DNA of 64,000 nt from Allodiplogaster sudhausi (GCA_945643635.1 CALZFC010000279.1:1394501-1458500); one strand, 5' to 3'; shown: positions 45,361-56,365, numbered from the stretch's first letter. Program-made: numbers and translations. Notes: a model not told the origin generated them from the letters alone.

Positions 45361-45732
45361 TCATCTTCGTTCTTCGTAGTCACCATTCTCCTCGTATTCT
45401 TCACCATTCCGTTTAGTCATATTTTTTGCCGTTTTGAATATTTCTGTGCATTTACTTTTCCTGTTGATGAAATCAAATACAACATTATCAGAAGACCCTT
45501 CACCACAAACATCGTACTCAGCATGCTTCAATGAACACTCCATGTATGTAGATGTAATTCGATCGGAATACTCGTACACATCATGCAAACTGAACACGTA
45601 GATCATTATTTAAGTTCACTCGATGTGTCCTTGCGATGTTATGCATTGAAGCCAATGCACAAATATAAAAGTTAGAGATGTATTTATAACCATACCTATG
45701 AGCATTTTCCATGGTCATAGGTTTCCGCAATC
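45361..45732 (-). CDS. unrecognised possible gene, 3' exons only
   Basis: Exon 45732-45696 joins in phase with exon 45589-45361 through a 106-nt GT-AG intron. Together they read LRKPMTMENAHSLHDVYEYS and onward, ending in a Glu/Arg-rich tail (EEYEENGDYEERR) and TGA at 45361-45363. The last exon has three cysteines (MECSLK, YDVCGE, KSKCTE). I do not recognise a family. An upstream exon ending near 45772 (KALISAMRIAWR) would also fit in phase, but it runs into the neighbouring CT-rich region. No signal peptide or membrane segment is visible. It could be a small nematode-specific protein or a chance frame. Confidence 0.25.
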
Positions 45733-45925
45733 CTGGAGAGAAGAAAAGGGCATACACGAAAAAGCACGCCAGGCTATTCTCATCGCACTGATGAGAGCTT
45801 TGCGTGCCTTCTCTTGCCCTGGGGGCGGCGAGGTCTTTGGACAGCCACTTTTTTCTCATTTCTAACAATTGTTTTTCCCCCGCTACTTTCTCTCTCATAT
45901 TCTGCATATCTCTTTGCCTCATATT

Positions 45926-45929
<4 letters not shown>

Positions 45930-45960
<31 letters not shown>
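45930..45960. repeat. (CT)n microsatellite
   Basis: CT repeat within a pyrimidine-rich stretch spanning about 45880-46180 that otherwise shows no coding content. Confidence 0.85.
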
Positions 45961-45962
<2 letters not shown>

Positions 45963-46235
45963 TTTATTTTTCTTTCTCTCATCCTCTTCCACTGTTTTCT
46001 GTTTTTCTCTCTCACTCTCTCCCACACTATCTTGCTCTCGTTCGCTATCTCCCCTGAACTTTTTTCTGCTCCCTATTTCTCCCTGCAGGAAACATGTTTC
46101 CGTCGTCCCCCTAACTCTCTCTCTCTCTCAATCTCTCTGACTCTCTGTCTCTCGCCATCTCTTTCTCAAGCTCTTATATCTTTGTAGAAAACTTTCCTCT
46201 CATCTTGTAAAGAAAAGAAAAACACCCCTTTTGCA

Positions 46236-46651
46236 CTCCACGGCAGAGGTGCAAAGTGGCCGGCCCGGCCGGGCCCATAAAAAGTTGGGCCGGCCCGCAG
46301 GCCCGATTGGGCCCGATAAGCACACAAAGCCGTCCAGTCAGGCCGATTGGTGGCATTGTAAAGTGCAAAACTTCCTTCATTTGTTCATTTTCCCCCTAAA
46401 ACTCTCTCTTTTATACATTAAAATGGATGTTCATAGCACGAGTATGAAAAATTCTGAATTTCAAAACAATTTGTAAGTGGTCGGACTTTTTTCCGCAGAA
46501 TTTTTTTGAAAATCGGGCTCAAACGGGCCCACGGGCCGGGCCCAAAATTCTAGGGCCCGGAAACGGATCGGGCCGGGCTGGCCGAGTCCTTGGGCCCGAC
46601 GGGCCGGGCCGGCCAAAAATTTTTGGGCCCGTTAGCACCTCTGCTCCACGG
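46236..46651. mobile_element. 400-bp non-autonomous hAT element with perfect 8-bp target duplication
   Basis: The element runs 46244-46643, starting CAGAGGTGC and ending GCACCTCTG, and is flanked on both sides by CTCCACGG (46236-46243 and 46644-46651). Subterminal regions are packed with GGGCC/GGCCC words on both sides in inverted orientation. CAG-type ends plus an 8-bp duplication are diagnostic of the hAT superfamily. No transposase frame is present. Confidence 0.92.
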
Positions 46652-46659
46652 AACAGGGT

Positions 46660-47101
46660 TGCTTTTTGCTTCATTTTTATTATTCAACTGCTGTTCGTGA
46701 ATGTCTGTTACATTTTTTTAGAAACGTTCCAAACGAAGCGATCTCTGCTAAGAATGCTATTTGTAAAGAATTTTTTTATATGTGTGAAATTGTAACAGCG
46801 TCTTAGCTGACATAGCCTGCTTGATATTCAACCGGGTATAACATCATACATACATATACATGCATACACATGAATGTTTAGATTCTTATGACTTCCGAAA
46901 GAGAGCTGTTGCTTCCACTACTCTCTGAAACAAGGAGCAATGGAGTTAAATAATTGGGCGGAAAATAAGTGCCAATGCTTGATCCCCTGCTCGGCAAGGC
47001 TGCCGCGACCCATCTCTTTGTGACGAGCTCTTTTCCTCGCCAGTTGTTGTTCATTTCGGTTTTCAGGATCGGATAGGAATGAGTTGGCCGGGTGGGCCGG
47101 G

Positions 47102-47148
<47 letters not shown>

Positions 47149-47491
47149 GAGAGAGAGGAGAGAGGAAGGAAAGTGGAGAGAGTGCGAGAGAGGAGAGGGG
47201 AGAGGAGAGCAGAGAGGAGCGAAACGACTAATGCGCGCCGATCCACCCTGCGCAGCCGTACAAAAGCGAGCGGGAGACGCCCTGAGGCTAGCTAGAGCAG
47301 CCCCTTCCGCCGCTGCCGATCCTTTCCATTTTTACTCTCTCGCTCTCTCTCTCTCTCTCCTTATTTGCTAATTTGAAGGTCACATTCCATTCTTGCAATT
47401 GTTGCCTCCGAATTCTTCGTAGTCTCTCTTCGGCTATCGTAGCCTGTTCATAGTGTCCACTCTCGTGAAGTAGTCGCTGCTTCTTCTGCAG
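46660..47491. promoter_or_regulatory. collagen upstream region
   Basis: This holds AT-rich sequence, then a (GA)n tract at 47106-47148 and GC-rich sequence about 47210-47330. TTCTTCTGCAG at 47481-47491 directly abuts the collagen ATG and reads as a splice acceptor, either for a spliced leader or for a 5' UTR intron. Confidence 0.5.
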
Positions 47492-50285
47492 ATGTGGCTA
47501 ACAACATCGCTGGCAACGGCGGGCAGCACCTTCGTCGTTGCTTCGTGTCTCATCGCTGGATTCGTCATCTCGCGTGACATCAACAACTTGTACTATGAAG
47601 TCATGGACAACATGGGCGAGTTCAGGGTTAGTCTTTTACTGCTCTCATTTTACAATTTGTATACATGCAGTTGTAATGCAATACCATTCCAAGATAAAAC
47701 ACAATTCTCCCACAAAGAATAAAGCAGACAGGTTAGAGGTAGTGTTTAAATACCATCTAGCTTCAGAGATTTTCGGAAGGGCCCACAAACTAAATTCGGA
47801 AGGGTACACACACAAGAAAAAATACCATTACGATTAGTAGTCAATGCGATGGTAAATACCATCGTCGCAGCACCTAAGAGTATATACTTTAAAAATGAGC
47901 ACTTCAAACTATTGGATCAGATCCACTGGTCAAATACCATAAAAACTCGGCTCGGCGTGAATTACACCTGCCGGAATGGTATTTCTCAGCTCGCGCTGGC
48001 AGACCCCACCTCCTCCCTTCCCTGTCGTTTCACGGGTCGATTTGCCTCGCTTCTTTCTCTCTCTCACACGCACACTCTCTCTCTCTCTCTCTCCCTCTTT
48101 CTCTCTGCGATCCAGTACCTCGAACACGACTCACAAACTAGCCAGTAAATCGGCGTTTGCAGCTTTTATTTGCCATTTTCGCTATAAATCAGTTCAAACC
48201 GTGTTTAATATGAGAATAAAAACTGCAAAAGTTGAAGAGCTGGCTAGCCTGATATGAAGAGTCGTGTTGAAGCTGGCGCCGTCGTATTGAGAATTATTCT
48301 CCCACCTGGACCCGAACTACCACCCTACGCACCCAGTACCCAAGCCACTACCACCACACTACCCGCTCTAGTGATCCGAGTACTGCCGAAATTATCCAGA
48401 TGATATATATGGGCGGCGCCCATGGTTGAATCTGTCAGTTATTGAATAGCAGTTAGTGACAGTTGACAGTTAGTGACAGCGCTGATTGCCGTGGCGGAAG
48501 AGAACGTCGGCATGGCTGTCTCCTTTCTTCTTTTCGAGTACGCCAAGGAGCACGCGGACGAGTTGACGAGTGAGTGGGCGAATGACTTGGCCGCTGCGTC
48601 TGCTGCGACTGCCAACGCATCTGATGCCACTAGAGCGGATCAAGAGAACGAGGGTCCTCAATCAAAGGCGGCAAAGCGTATATTGTTATTACTATATTGG
48701 GTACTTGTTTGTTTTTACATTTCAAATCAGTCCGATTGACTTGCTGTATTTGGCAACTCTTTTCCCCCACTTCGCTGTTCCAAAAGAATTGTTTAAAAAT
48801 GCTCTGAGGAAATATTCACTAGCATATTTCATCTCGGGTACTTCTACCAGTGATTGCTGGAATAAATATGCTCACTTGGCGCTTGTGGCTGAAAACGCGC
48901 AAGATGGAACTGCGCCAAGGAGTACTTTCTGACTCACTTGAGGTTGGGCTCAGTTAATGGTATTATCCATTGCGGTTTTCACCATTGCAAAATACTAGTG
49001 CTTCATAACTAAATTTCTGCCAACATCTATTATTTTGAATGGTATTCACCCAAGGTGTATTGCAAATTCGGAAATCCAATGGTATTTTTTCTTGTGTGCA
49101 GCCGCTATCGTATTAAAAGATGCGAACATCGGGCGATTTTGAGCGTATTCATACAACTTTTGGGAGGGTCCCATTTCTACATACCTACTTTTCGGGAGGT
49201 TCCCTGAAAAAATTGAGACCTATTTAAAAACTGGTTAGAGGAGGAACGGACAGGTAGTTAAAGCGTTTATAAGCAACCTAAATAAAAGGGAAGTTAAAGG
49301 AGAGTGTTCAGGCCGTGGCTGAGGACTCGTGGACACAAATCATGACGATGCACAAGTATCCGAGCGGCTCCAGCGATGCCGCCCCCTCCTTCGCCACCAT
49401 CTTCGGCAGAAACAAAAGAAACGCCGAACAGCAGTGCAGTGAGTCTTCGCGCATCATTCTCTCTCTCTCACTCACTCTCTCTCTCTCATTCTCTCTCTCA
49501 CTCACTCTCTCTCTCATTCTCTCAATCTCCTTCTCTCTCTCTTTATCTCTCTCTCTCTCTTTCTAACCCAATGCATAGTTTCCCTGTCATGTCCAAGTTG
49601 CTTGCAGACTGCGGTCTTTCTGCCGTGGGCTGCCCTCCCGGTCCTCCTGGACCCCCTGGCCCACCCGGATCGAACGGAGAGATGGGAGACGACGGCAAGA
49701 ACGGTCCCCCCGGTGCTCCGGGCGTCATCCTCATCGCGACTCCCCAGGAAGACGGCGGCTGCAAGAAGTGCCCGCCTGGCCCTCCTGGCCCTCCGGGTCG
49801 CCAGGGTGCCGAGGGCCCTCCAGGCTTCCTGGGCGCGTCTGGAAAGCGAGGTCCGCCCGGCGACAACGGCCAGCCCGGCCGACGGGGCGTGCTCGGAGAT
49901 GTCGGGCGACCGGGCATCGATGGCCAGCCAGGCCAGCCCGGTCCCCGTGGCCAGGACTCCATCACTGGCAAGGGCGAGCCCGGAGGCCCCGGACGCTCCG
50001 GACCCCCCGGTGCTCCCGGAGAGCCCGGCAAGGATGCTCCGGATGGACTCGATGGGAACCCTGGCGCGCCCGGTAAGCCTGGTCTCTCTGGACAGCCCGG
50101 ACTCCCCGGAGTCGATGGACAGACCGGACACGTAAGTTTCCCTTTTCATGATAAGCAGAAGTCTGGGCTAGTTAGTCGTGCTGATTACCGGGACCCTCGG
50201 CTCATTCCAGGTCGGAACCCCTGGTCTCACTGGCCCCGATGGCGAGTACTGCGAGTGCCCGCCCAAGGGATTCCACCGCCAATAA
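47492..50285 (+). CDS. nematode cuticle collagen
   Basis: Four exons: 47492-47626, 49312-49438, 49608-50131 and 50211-50285. They join in phase to 286 aa. The N-terminus ([20 protein letters not shown]) is the signal-anchor and N-domain of cuticle collagens. It is followed by the furin-like site GRNKRN, which in this family is cut by a BLI-4-type convertase. Then come a Cys pair (CGLSAVGC), a short Gly-X-Y tract, a second Cys pair (CKKC) and a main Gly-X-Y tract. The end is [13 protein letters not shown]. Cysteines flank each triple-helical tract, as needed for trimer and inter-trimer disulfides. It is secreted by the hypodermis into the cuticle. Coding sequence is GC- and CpG-rich, unlike its AT-rich first intron, which carries a 1.3-kb transposon. 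Confidence 0.95.
48300..48390 (-). other. tRNA-derived (SINE-like) block
   Basis: On the minus strand an A-box-like GGTAGTGTGGTGGTAG is followed about 35 nt later by AGTTCGGGTCC, a B-box. It sits inside the collagen-intron element. There is no proper tRNA cloverleaf. Confidence 0.4.
48480..48677 (+). pseudogene. captured RWDD1/GIR2-like exon inside the transposon
   Basis: Bounded by an acceptor-like GACAG and a donor-like GTATAT, it reads [20 protein letters not shown], then [20 protein letters not shown] and an Ala-rich stretch. The AEEN-x-GM-x3-F pattern matches the segment after the RWD domain in RWDD1, the regulator of DRG-family GTPases. The preceding RWD part is absent and the frame ends in the flanking intron. 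It is therefore probably a captured gene piece, or an unrelated resemblance. Confidence 0.5.
49463..49562. repeat. (CT)n microsatellite in a collagen intron
   Basis: CT repeat with CACT and CATT interruptions filling most of the 169-nt second intron. Confidence 0.9.
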
Positions 50286-50337
50286 GCGGATCAGAGTGCT
50301 TCTCTACTCATTGCATTCCGTCTCACATTCTTCTACG

Positions 50338-50343
50338 AATAAA
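50338..50343 (+). promoter_or_regulatory. poly(A) signal of the collagen gene
   Basis: AATAAA lies 53 nt after the collagen stop. Confidence 0.75.
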
Positions 50344-50460
50344 TACATCTGCTTCATCTCAATCTGTATAAGTTTTGCATACCGTCAAATATGAAGCCTC
50401 CGGAGAGGGGCGTGGGATTGTGCTTAGGTTTTACCATTATAGGAATACTAAGGAAGGATC

Positions 50461-50465
<5 letters not shown>

Positions 50466-50508
<43 letters not shown>

Positions 50509-50530
50509 AGGGAGAGAGAGAGGGAAGAAT

Positions 50531-50569
<39 letters not shown>
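50466..50569. repeat. (GA)n microsatellite between collagen and DDA1-like genes
   Basis: Two long GA blocks separated by GGGAAGAATGAA, in the 3'-3' spacer. Confidence 0.9.
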
Positions 50570-50572
<3 letters not shown>

Positions 50573-50657
50573 GTGCCATATGAAAAAGAAAGGATAAGAA
50601 CTGGGGGAGAGGGTACGGCCAGACATGATGCATAATTAAATTTAAAAAAAACACATG

Positions 50658-50663
50658 TTTATT
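50658..50663 (-). promoter_or_regulatory. poly(A) signal of the DDA1-like gene
   Basis: AATAAA on the minus strand, about 95 nt past the stop. Confidence 0.6.
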
Positions 50664-50758
50664 ACAACAACTTGCGTAATTACCCGAATAAACATAAATT
50701 ATGTACATTCAGTGAATTTAAAAGAAAGGACACCGAATAAAGAAATAAGCAAACATAT

Positions 50759-51484
50759 TCAACTGCGACCCGGTCCAGAGAGTCTTCTGCTCTTCGAGTT
50801 CCTCTCCACGGCATCGTCAGAATCTCGTCTTTTGATGCCTCTGCTCCCCGATGAACCGGCCTCTTCTCCTTGCCGTTGTTCTTCCCTCTTAAACAAGCCA
50901 TTATTTTCTTCTAAATTACAACATTTCCGCAAGATAATGAGCGAGCTAGAATAGAGCATTAAATATAGATAATACTACAACAGAGTTGTAATAAGACGTC
51001 TGAAAGAAGGTATTTCGACTTATCAACAACAGGACTTCTTCAAATCGAGTTAACTATGAATCACCTATAAATCCTTTATTCGTTTATCTCCCTTATTCCT
51101 CTTTCTTTCTTTCGAAGTACATGCATGATAATTTAGATGATTGATGAGTTGGCAGTTCAACTAACAAGGTGGTAGTTCTTCTCCAAGTAACGAAGAAGAA
51201 GTGGCTTCTTTTCGTTCTGAATCTTTCGCTCTGCAGCGCGGAGTGGGACGTCTACAATCTGCAGCAGCTGAAACAAAGATATTTTAATATATGAAGCAGA
51301 TACGAACGTACGTATGTGTGTATAGTAAAGCAGAACAAAAGAACTTCCGATGAAACAATGAGAATGCGAAAGATAGGGGATAATTGGCATTCAAGACATG
51401 ACTGACTGGTTCGTCCTTGATAACAGCGCCCTCCGAGAAGTTGGACGGATTCGCGGAGGGGAGGTTCTCCAGGAAGGACGGCAT
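50759..51484 (-). CDS. DDA1: DDA1-like subunit of DDB1-CUL4 ubiquitin ligases
   Basis: Three exons: 51484-51407, 51267-51166 (or a few nt beyond) and 50910-50759 (stop 50759-50761). The protein is about 110 aa, near the 102 aa of human DDA1. The N-terminus MPSFLENLPSANPSNFSE aligns with MADFLKGLPVYNKSNFS of human DDA1. The middle KIQNEKKPLLLRYLEKNY aligns with the TEKTNILLRYLHQQW helix. A basic Ser-rich tail (KRRDSDDAVERNSKSRR) resembles the human RTDSPD end. DDA1 binds DDB1 and stabilises CRL4 complexes in the nucleus. The last junction needs a donor 4 nt downstream of the obvious GT (at GTTA|GTTGAA) to stay in the tail frame, so that edge is uncertain. The next gene, ARID1, is divergent. 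Confidence 0.8.
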
Positions 51485-53512
51485 ATCTGCAAATGATAAT
51501 ACGATCGAATGATGGACCGGTAACTAAATAAAACTACCGGTTACGGCCAATCATTTTGAGACAGGAATTAAACGTATGCAACACATGAGAGCGTTCAATA
51601 CATCATTTTATTATGTCAAGAAACTTTAAGAAATAATAATTTCCGCATTTATTTTATTATTTCCAATTCAAGCTTCAAGTTCAAATTTCCTCTCATTTAA
51701 TTATTTTTACCCTTATATTTCAAACTCAAAGTTCAACTAGTATGTTCTTCATACATATGAATCGCGTAGTTGTTAAACGCGACCACCAATAAATAAATTA
51801 GAATACGGCAAAAAGCAATGTGGAATCAGCTATAGAAGCAAACTACTTAGTGGACGCAAAATCCACTAGAACAGCACAACGCCCGAAGGATCCATCTACA
51901 TTCCATCCAGTTGTATTTCCCACCAGCCGCTTCCTTGCACTCTCACACTGACATGCACTATTCCCTTCTATATTTTCCTTTCATCGCTCTTCCGCGAAAA
52001 TGCCTTACCATTCTCTACTTTGTTTGTTTGCCTCAGTCTCTTGTTTAGCCTTGGGACTTTCCTTCCTTCCCTCTCTTCAAATCCTTCTCAGTTTATCTCC
52101 TGAATTCCTTTCTTCTCATGATACCTTTTTTCGAGCCTCATCCATGTCCTTCTCTCTTTCCAATGAGTTCTTCCCCTCCTTCTCTTCTGCCCTCCTTCTC
52201 CCATAACTTCTTTCTGTCCCTCATTCTTTTTTCCCATCCCTCGCCCCTCTCTTCTGCACAGTGAATCTCTCTTTCTCTCGCTCTGTCTCTCTTCCTTCAC
52301 ACGATGTCTCATGCCACACGCATTTGGCTGAGCAGAAGGATTGGAGGGAAGAGTGGCCGGCCGGACTGGGTCGGGCCGCGGTGTGGTCGGCGGCTCCCCA
52401 GCCCTGCTTGCCTGCCTCCACTCCACTCTCTTCCCTCTCCATGCTCTCTCTCCCTCTTCTCTGCCTGTCTGTATCCGCCCTCTTCTTCTCTCGTCGCCTC
52501 CCTTCTCTTATCTCTCCCTTCGAATGTTCCCCGCTGCTGCGTCGAAGAGAAGAAAGGGGGACCATTGCTAGTGGAGACTCTAGGCAAGTGAGCAACGAGA
52601 GATTGCCAGCTAGACAGTAAGACAAATTACGAAAAGAGGGTGCATTCGAAGAGACAGAGTCAACGAGAGAGCGAGAGACGGCGCCGGCTGAAGAGACTCA
52701 GACAACTCGAGCAGTCGCGGCTTTGTTTGGCTGGCGCGTCGCTCTCGCTCTGAGCCATCTCACACAGCTCTCAACACGCAACGCGTCCCTTCTCCGCGTC
52801 GCGGTCCAGTAATGAGATGTGGAGCAAACTACAAATCTATTATTGGGAAAGGGATGGTGACTAGTCAGGCGGAAGCACGCAGATACCCCGCCGAACAGAT
52901 AATGCCTGGCCAGCTTGTAGATGAGGCATCTGAAGCACGGGAACAAGCAGGTCGACAAGAAGGTGGGGAGGGGCATGGGGGGCCGGGTCGGTAGGGGTGG
53001 AGAGGAGGGAGGCGGCGATGGTTGGAGTGGCGATCGATAGGGGGAGGGGCAGGCCTGGTGCCCGCTGAGCCTTGTTCTGCAGCTCGTGCAGCAAGCGGCG
53101 TGGCAGGAGAAGTAGACGACGAAGAAGAAGAAGAAGGACAAGGAGGACGTCGTCAGTTCACTCCTCTTCCAGCCACCCGACTCATTCTCAATGGCTCAAG
53201 GGGCACAAGAAATGCAGCCCACTCACGGACGCTTGCCTAGTCGCCTTCTTCTTCTTCTCTCTCACTCTCTCTCTCTGTCTCTCTCTCTATCTATCCTCTC
53301 CTTCCTTCTCCCGCCGCGCCTTGCTACCCCCCCCTTCCCTTTCCTTCGCTTGATATGCCGTGCTGCTATAAGTGGTCGTTGCCTTTCTCTTTCCCTCTCT
53401 CATTCTCTCTCTTTCTTGCTGCTCCATTTGTTTAGATGCGCCGCACTCACTCTCACATCTTTTTGTGTGACGGGAGAATTCTGATTGGCATCTTCGCAGC
53501 ATGGGAGAGAAC

Positions 53513-53557
<45 letters not shown>

Positions 53558-54216
53558 GCATGAAACGGGACAATCACTAGACATCATCATACCACGCTAT
53601 CTCTCCTACTCTCTCACGCTTTTCACCCCCTCCCCTATCCCAAGGATTACTACCTGAGCTCTCATCTCTAATGACGCTCAGAACAATTCTATAGCGTGGC
53701 AAACGTTTAATCATTTCGTGCTCACAATGGGAGAAAATGGTTAATTGTCATTCTTTAGAAGTTAGCGGAATTGAAAGTTTCGAAAAATGCCATGAGAGAG
53801 ATTCACAACGTCGAGAGAGAGCATAGAACAACACAAGCGCTAATTGTAAGCACCCAAGATTGATATTCAATTCCCACGCTCGTCCTCTCTCTCAACCTTC
53901 CTCTATGTCCCCAGTTGTATCTTTCTACCACTCCCTTTATTCTCTTTGGCCCCACAGGCCCTCTTTCTCTTCTTCTGTTCGTCTCTCTCTCTCTCTCTCA
54001 CCTCTCTCTCCCTTACACATTCCATCGCTATTGTCTTAAAAATCGTCTTTATGTGCACTCAAAACAAACACGTAATAGGCACAAAAGTTGTTCCGGTTTC
54101 TTTTTTTCTTTCATGTGAATGTCTTTACTATTGACTGTCTGAAACGCAAATGTCATTCACACTCATCTCCCATGTCAAAGTTCCTCTCATCTTTCTGTAT
54201 CTCAGGCGTTCCTCTC

Positions 54217-54266
<50 letters not shown>

Positions 54267-54501
54267 TGTGTCCTTATTCAGCGGTAATTCCTTCTCAACA
54301 CTAAATATGCAGTAGTAAATGTTTGAACTGATTCTAATAATAATCGTTCCGAATATATACATATAACATTCGCCATATCACTGGAATGTTCCTACGAGAA
54401 AGAAAGAATACTGGCTGGACTCTACCCTAGAATCTCCCGGACGGACGCGCCACGACTCAGCCGGTGCTCGGTCGGTGGTGGAGTGGAGTGGAGGCAGAGA
54501 G
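51485..54501. other. 3-kb divergent spacer between DDA1-like and ARID1
   Basis: AT-rich to about 51950, then strongly pyrimidine-rich, with a GC- and CpG-rich island about 52310-53250 and (GA)n at 53518-53551 and (CT)n at 54221-54262. Many open frames here are simple-sequence artefacts (poly Ser-Leu). The GC-rich stretch and the 5' flank of 54502 are the likely promoter and 5' UTR of ARID1. I cannot support any coding exon. Confidence 0.4.
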
Positions 54502-55649
54502 ATGTCGACTGACCACTCTCACCAACCACTCCCTCCCTCCACTTCTGCTTCTGATCAAGTCAGCCCACTCACTTCCTGCCATTTCTAGTCCAGTCTCATT
54601 CCTCTTCACCTTCTACACATAAGCAAAGTTAAACATTCCTTAGTAGCTCATAAATAATTTTTTATATGAGCTAAATCTATACTAAGGGGACTAGAAACGC
54701 CAGCAATTGTACACATGTAACGTTAGGGAAATTATCGTCGAATATGTTGAGGATACAACAGATCTAACATTTCACTGTCCTCTTCCCGTAACCGAGGTTG
54801 TACTAGCACGCGTCACGGTGTAAAGAAGTCCTTATTTTATGAGGTGATGGCCCCACTAAGATTAGCTGTGAATTTCATGAGCAACCCCCAATTATTTTGC
54901 CGTCTGAGAGCCTTCTCTCATCACTGGTAGCTCTCTCTCTTCACAAAATTACACAACATCAAATATGATTCATCTACTCTAAGAGATGAAGTCTACACAC
55001 TGTTTGACATAGACGATATATATGCCTGATTACTTTTTTGCCTCATTACTATGTTTAAAAAAAATAGAGAAATATCTTTCAAGCCTTAATCTTGCTATAT
55101 TACTGCTCTATTTCCCGCTGCACTCTATAGCCTAATTGAATACTACGTTACTTCAGTGCGCATTTAAATGTAAACTACCACGCAAGTTTACTAGTTGCTA
55201 GCAGTAAACAGGACTCTGAATTTAGACGCCAACTCTGAATACGCTGCTGAGCAAGCCAACGAATGAGACGGGCGCAGCACCAGGAGGAATGAGTGGAGGC
55301 CCACCGCAGCATCTCCAAGCCCCGCAGGCTGCTCCGCATGGATTCGCTTCTCCGGTTAGAGCACATTTATATTAGAATGGCCAGACTGCCGCCTTCTTCT
55401 CACATTGTTTTGTTGTCTTGTTCCCTTCTCTCTCTCTCTCTCCTCTGCTCACCAACTCTGCCAGACATGTCCCGTCACACTTGCAACTCCCCCTCCCCTC
55501 TCGGCTCTCTCTCTCCTTCCCCTCCTTCGACCCGCTCTCCGTCTATTTTCTCACGCTCCTTGCTCACAATATGACGTCACTTCTTCTCTAGCCAAGCATG
55601 TACGCTCCTAGTCACGTGTCTATCAATGAAAGAACGGAAAGGAATGCCC

Positions 55650-55687
<38 letters not shown>

Positions 55688-56333
55688 TGGGGGGGGGGGT
55701 AGAAGAGGGGGGGGGGGGTTAGGGCAGGCGGGAGAATGGAAAATGAGAGGAAGAAGTGATAGCCGGCCTTGCACAAAAAAAACTGTGCTCAGGCTCATAA
55801 TATGGCGTACTCCAGTCCATTTCTATTTCCAAGTAGCATTATTTAAAATTGTCTTTACTCTCATTCTTTGTTTAATATAGCAAGATTAAGGAATGAGAAA
55901 ACTCCTATAGTCCTGTAGTTTATGTAGATATAAAAAAATTTTATCGCTTATATTGAAGCCGTCATGGGAGCAAATAAGAGAATACTTTAGAGATCAATTC
56001 AATAACCCATTCATTTCATTCTTTTTGTTTCCAAGTAGGAAAGGAATGAGAACACAGTGGGATATGTGTACTGCCATGTATGCACAAGTCCAAGAGATGA
56101 GGAATTGAGTGGAAGGTTTCAAGGAAATAAGAGGGATAGAGAGAAAGGAGAGAGAGAGATAGAGATAGAGAGAGACATAAACATACCGAATTACACGTTT
56201 CAAAACTAAGTGTCAGCAAGCACGAATTTTTTTTTTATTCGCTCCCACGGAACTCTCACGCGGGTTCGTCAATCAAAGGAGCTGATTGCTCCGAGTAGAC
56301 AGCATCGGCAGGGATTGTGCGGGAAGAGAGAGA

Positions 56334-56365
<32 letters not shown>

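Larger units (their letters stand above)
47809..49098. mobile_element. 1.3-kb terminal-inverted-repeat element in the collagen intron
   Basis: The ends are exact inverted copies of CACACAAGAAAAAATACC plus ATT (47809-47829 and 49078-49098). Several ATACCAT words near the left end and ATGGTAT words near the right form inverted subterminal repeats. No transposase frame is visible, and I find no matching target duplication, so the superfamily is unassigned. The interior carries a tRNA-like block and a host-gene fragment. Confidence 0.75.

Noticed and set aside
44810..45379. 189-codon intronless plus-strand frame with several cysteines
   Set aside because: No recognisable domain, atypical composition, no intron unlike every other gene here, and its end overlaps the opposite-strand exon candidate. 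Treated as chance.
46236..46651. GGGCC-rich block considered as a CpG island or G-quadruplex promoter
   Set aside because: Exact 8-bp target duplications and inverted CAGAGGTGC ends show it is a transposon.
46878..47246. 122-codon minus-strand frame upstream of the collagen
   Set aside because: Half of it is Ser-Leu from (GA)n and the rest has no similarity or splice support.
49514..50149. Long minus-strand frames opposite the collagen
   Set aside because: Antisense of Gly-X-Y codons gives open Pro/Gly-rich frames. They are artefacts of the GC-rich repeat.
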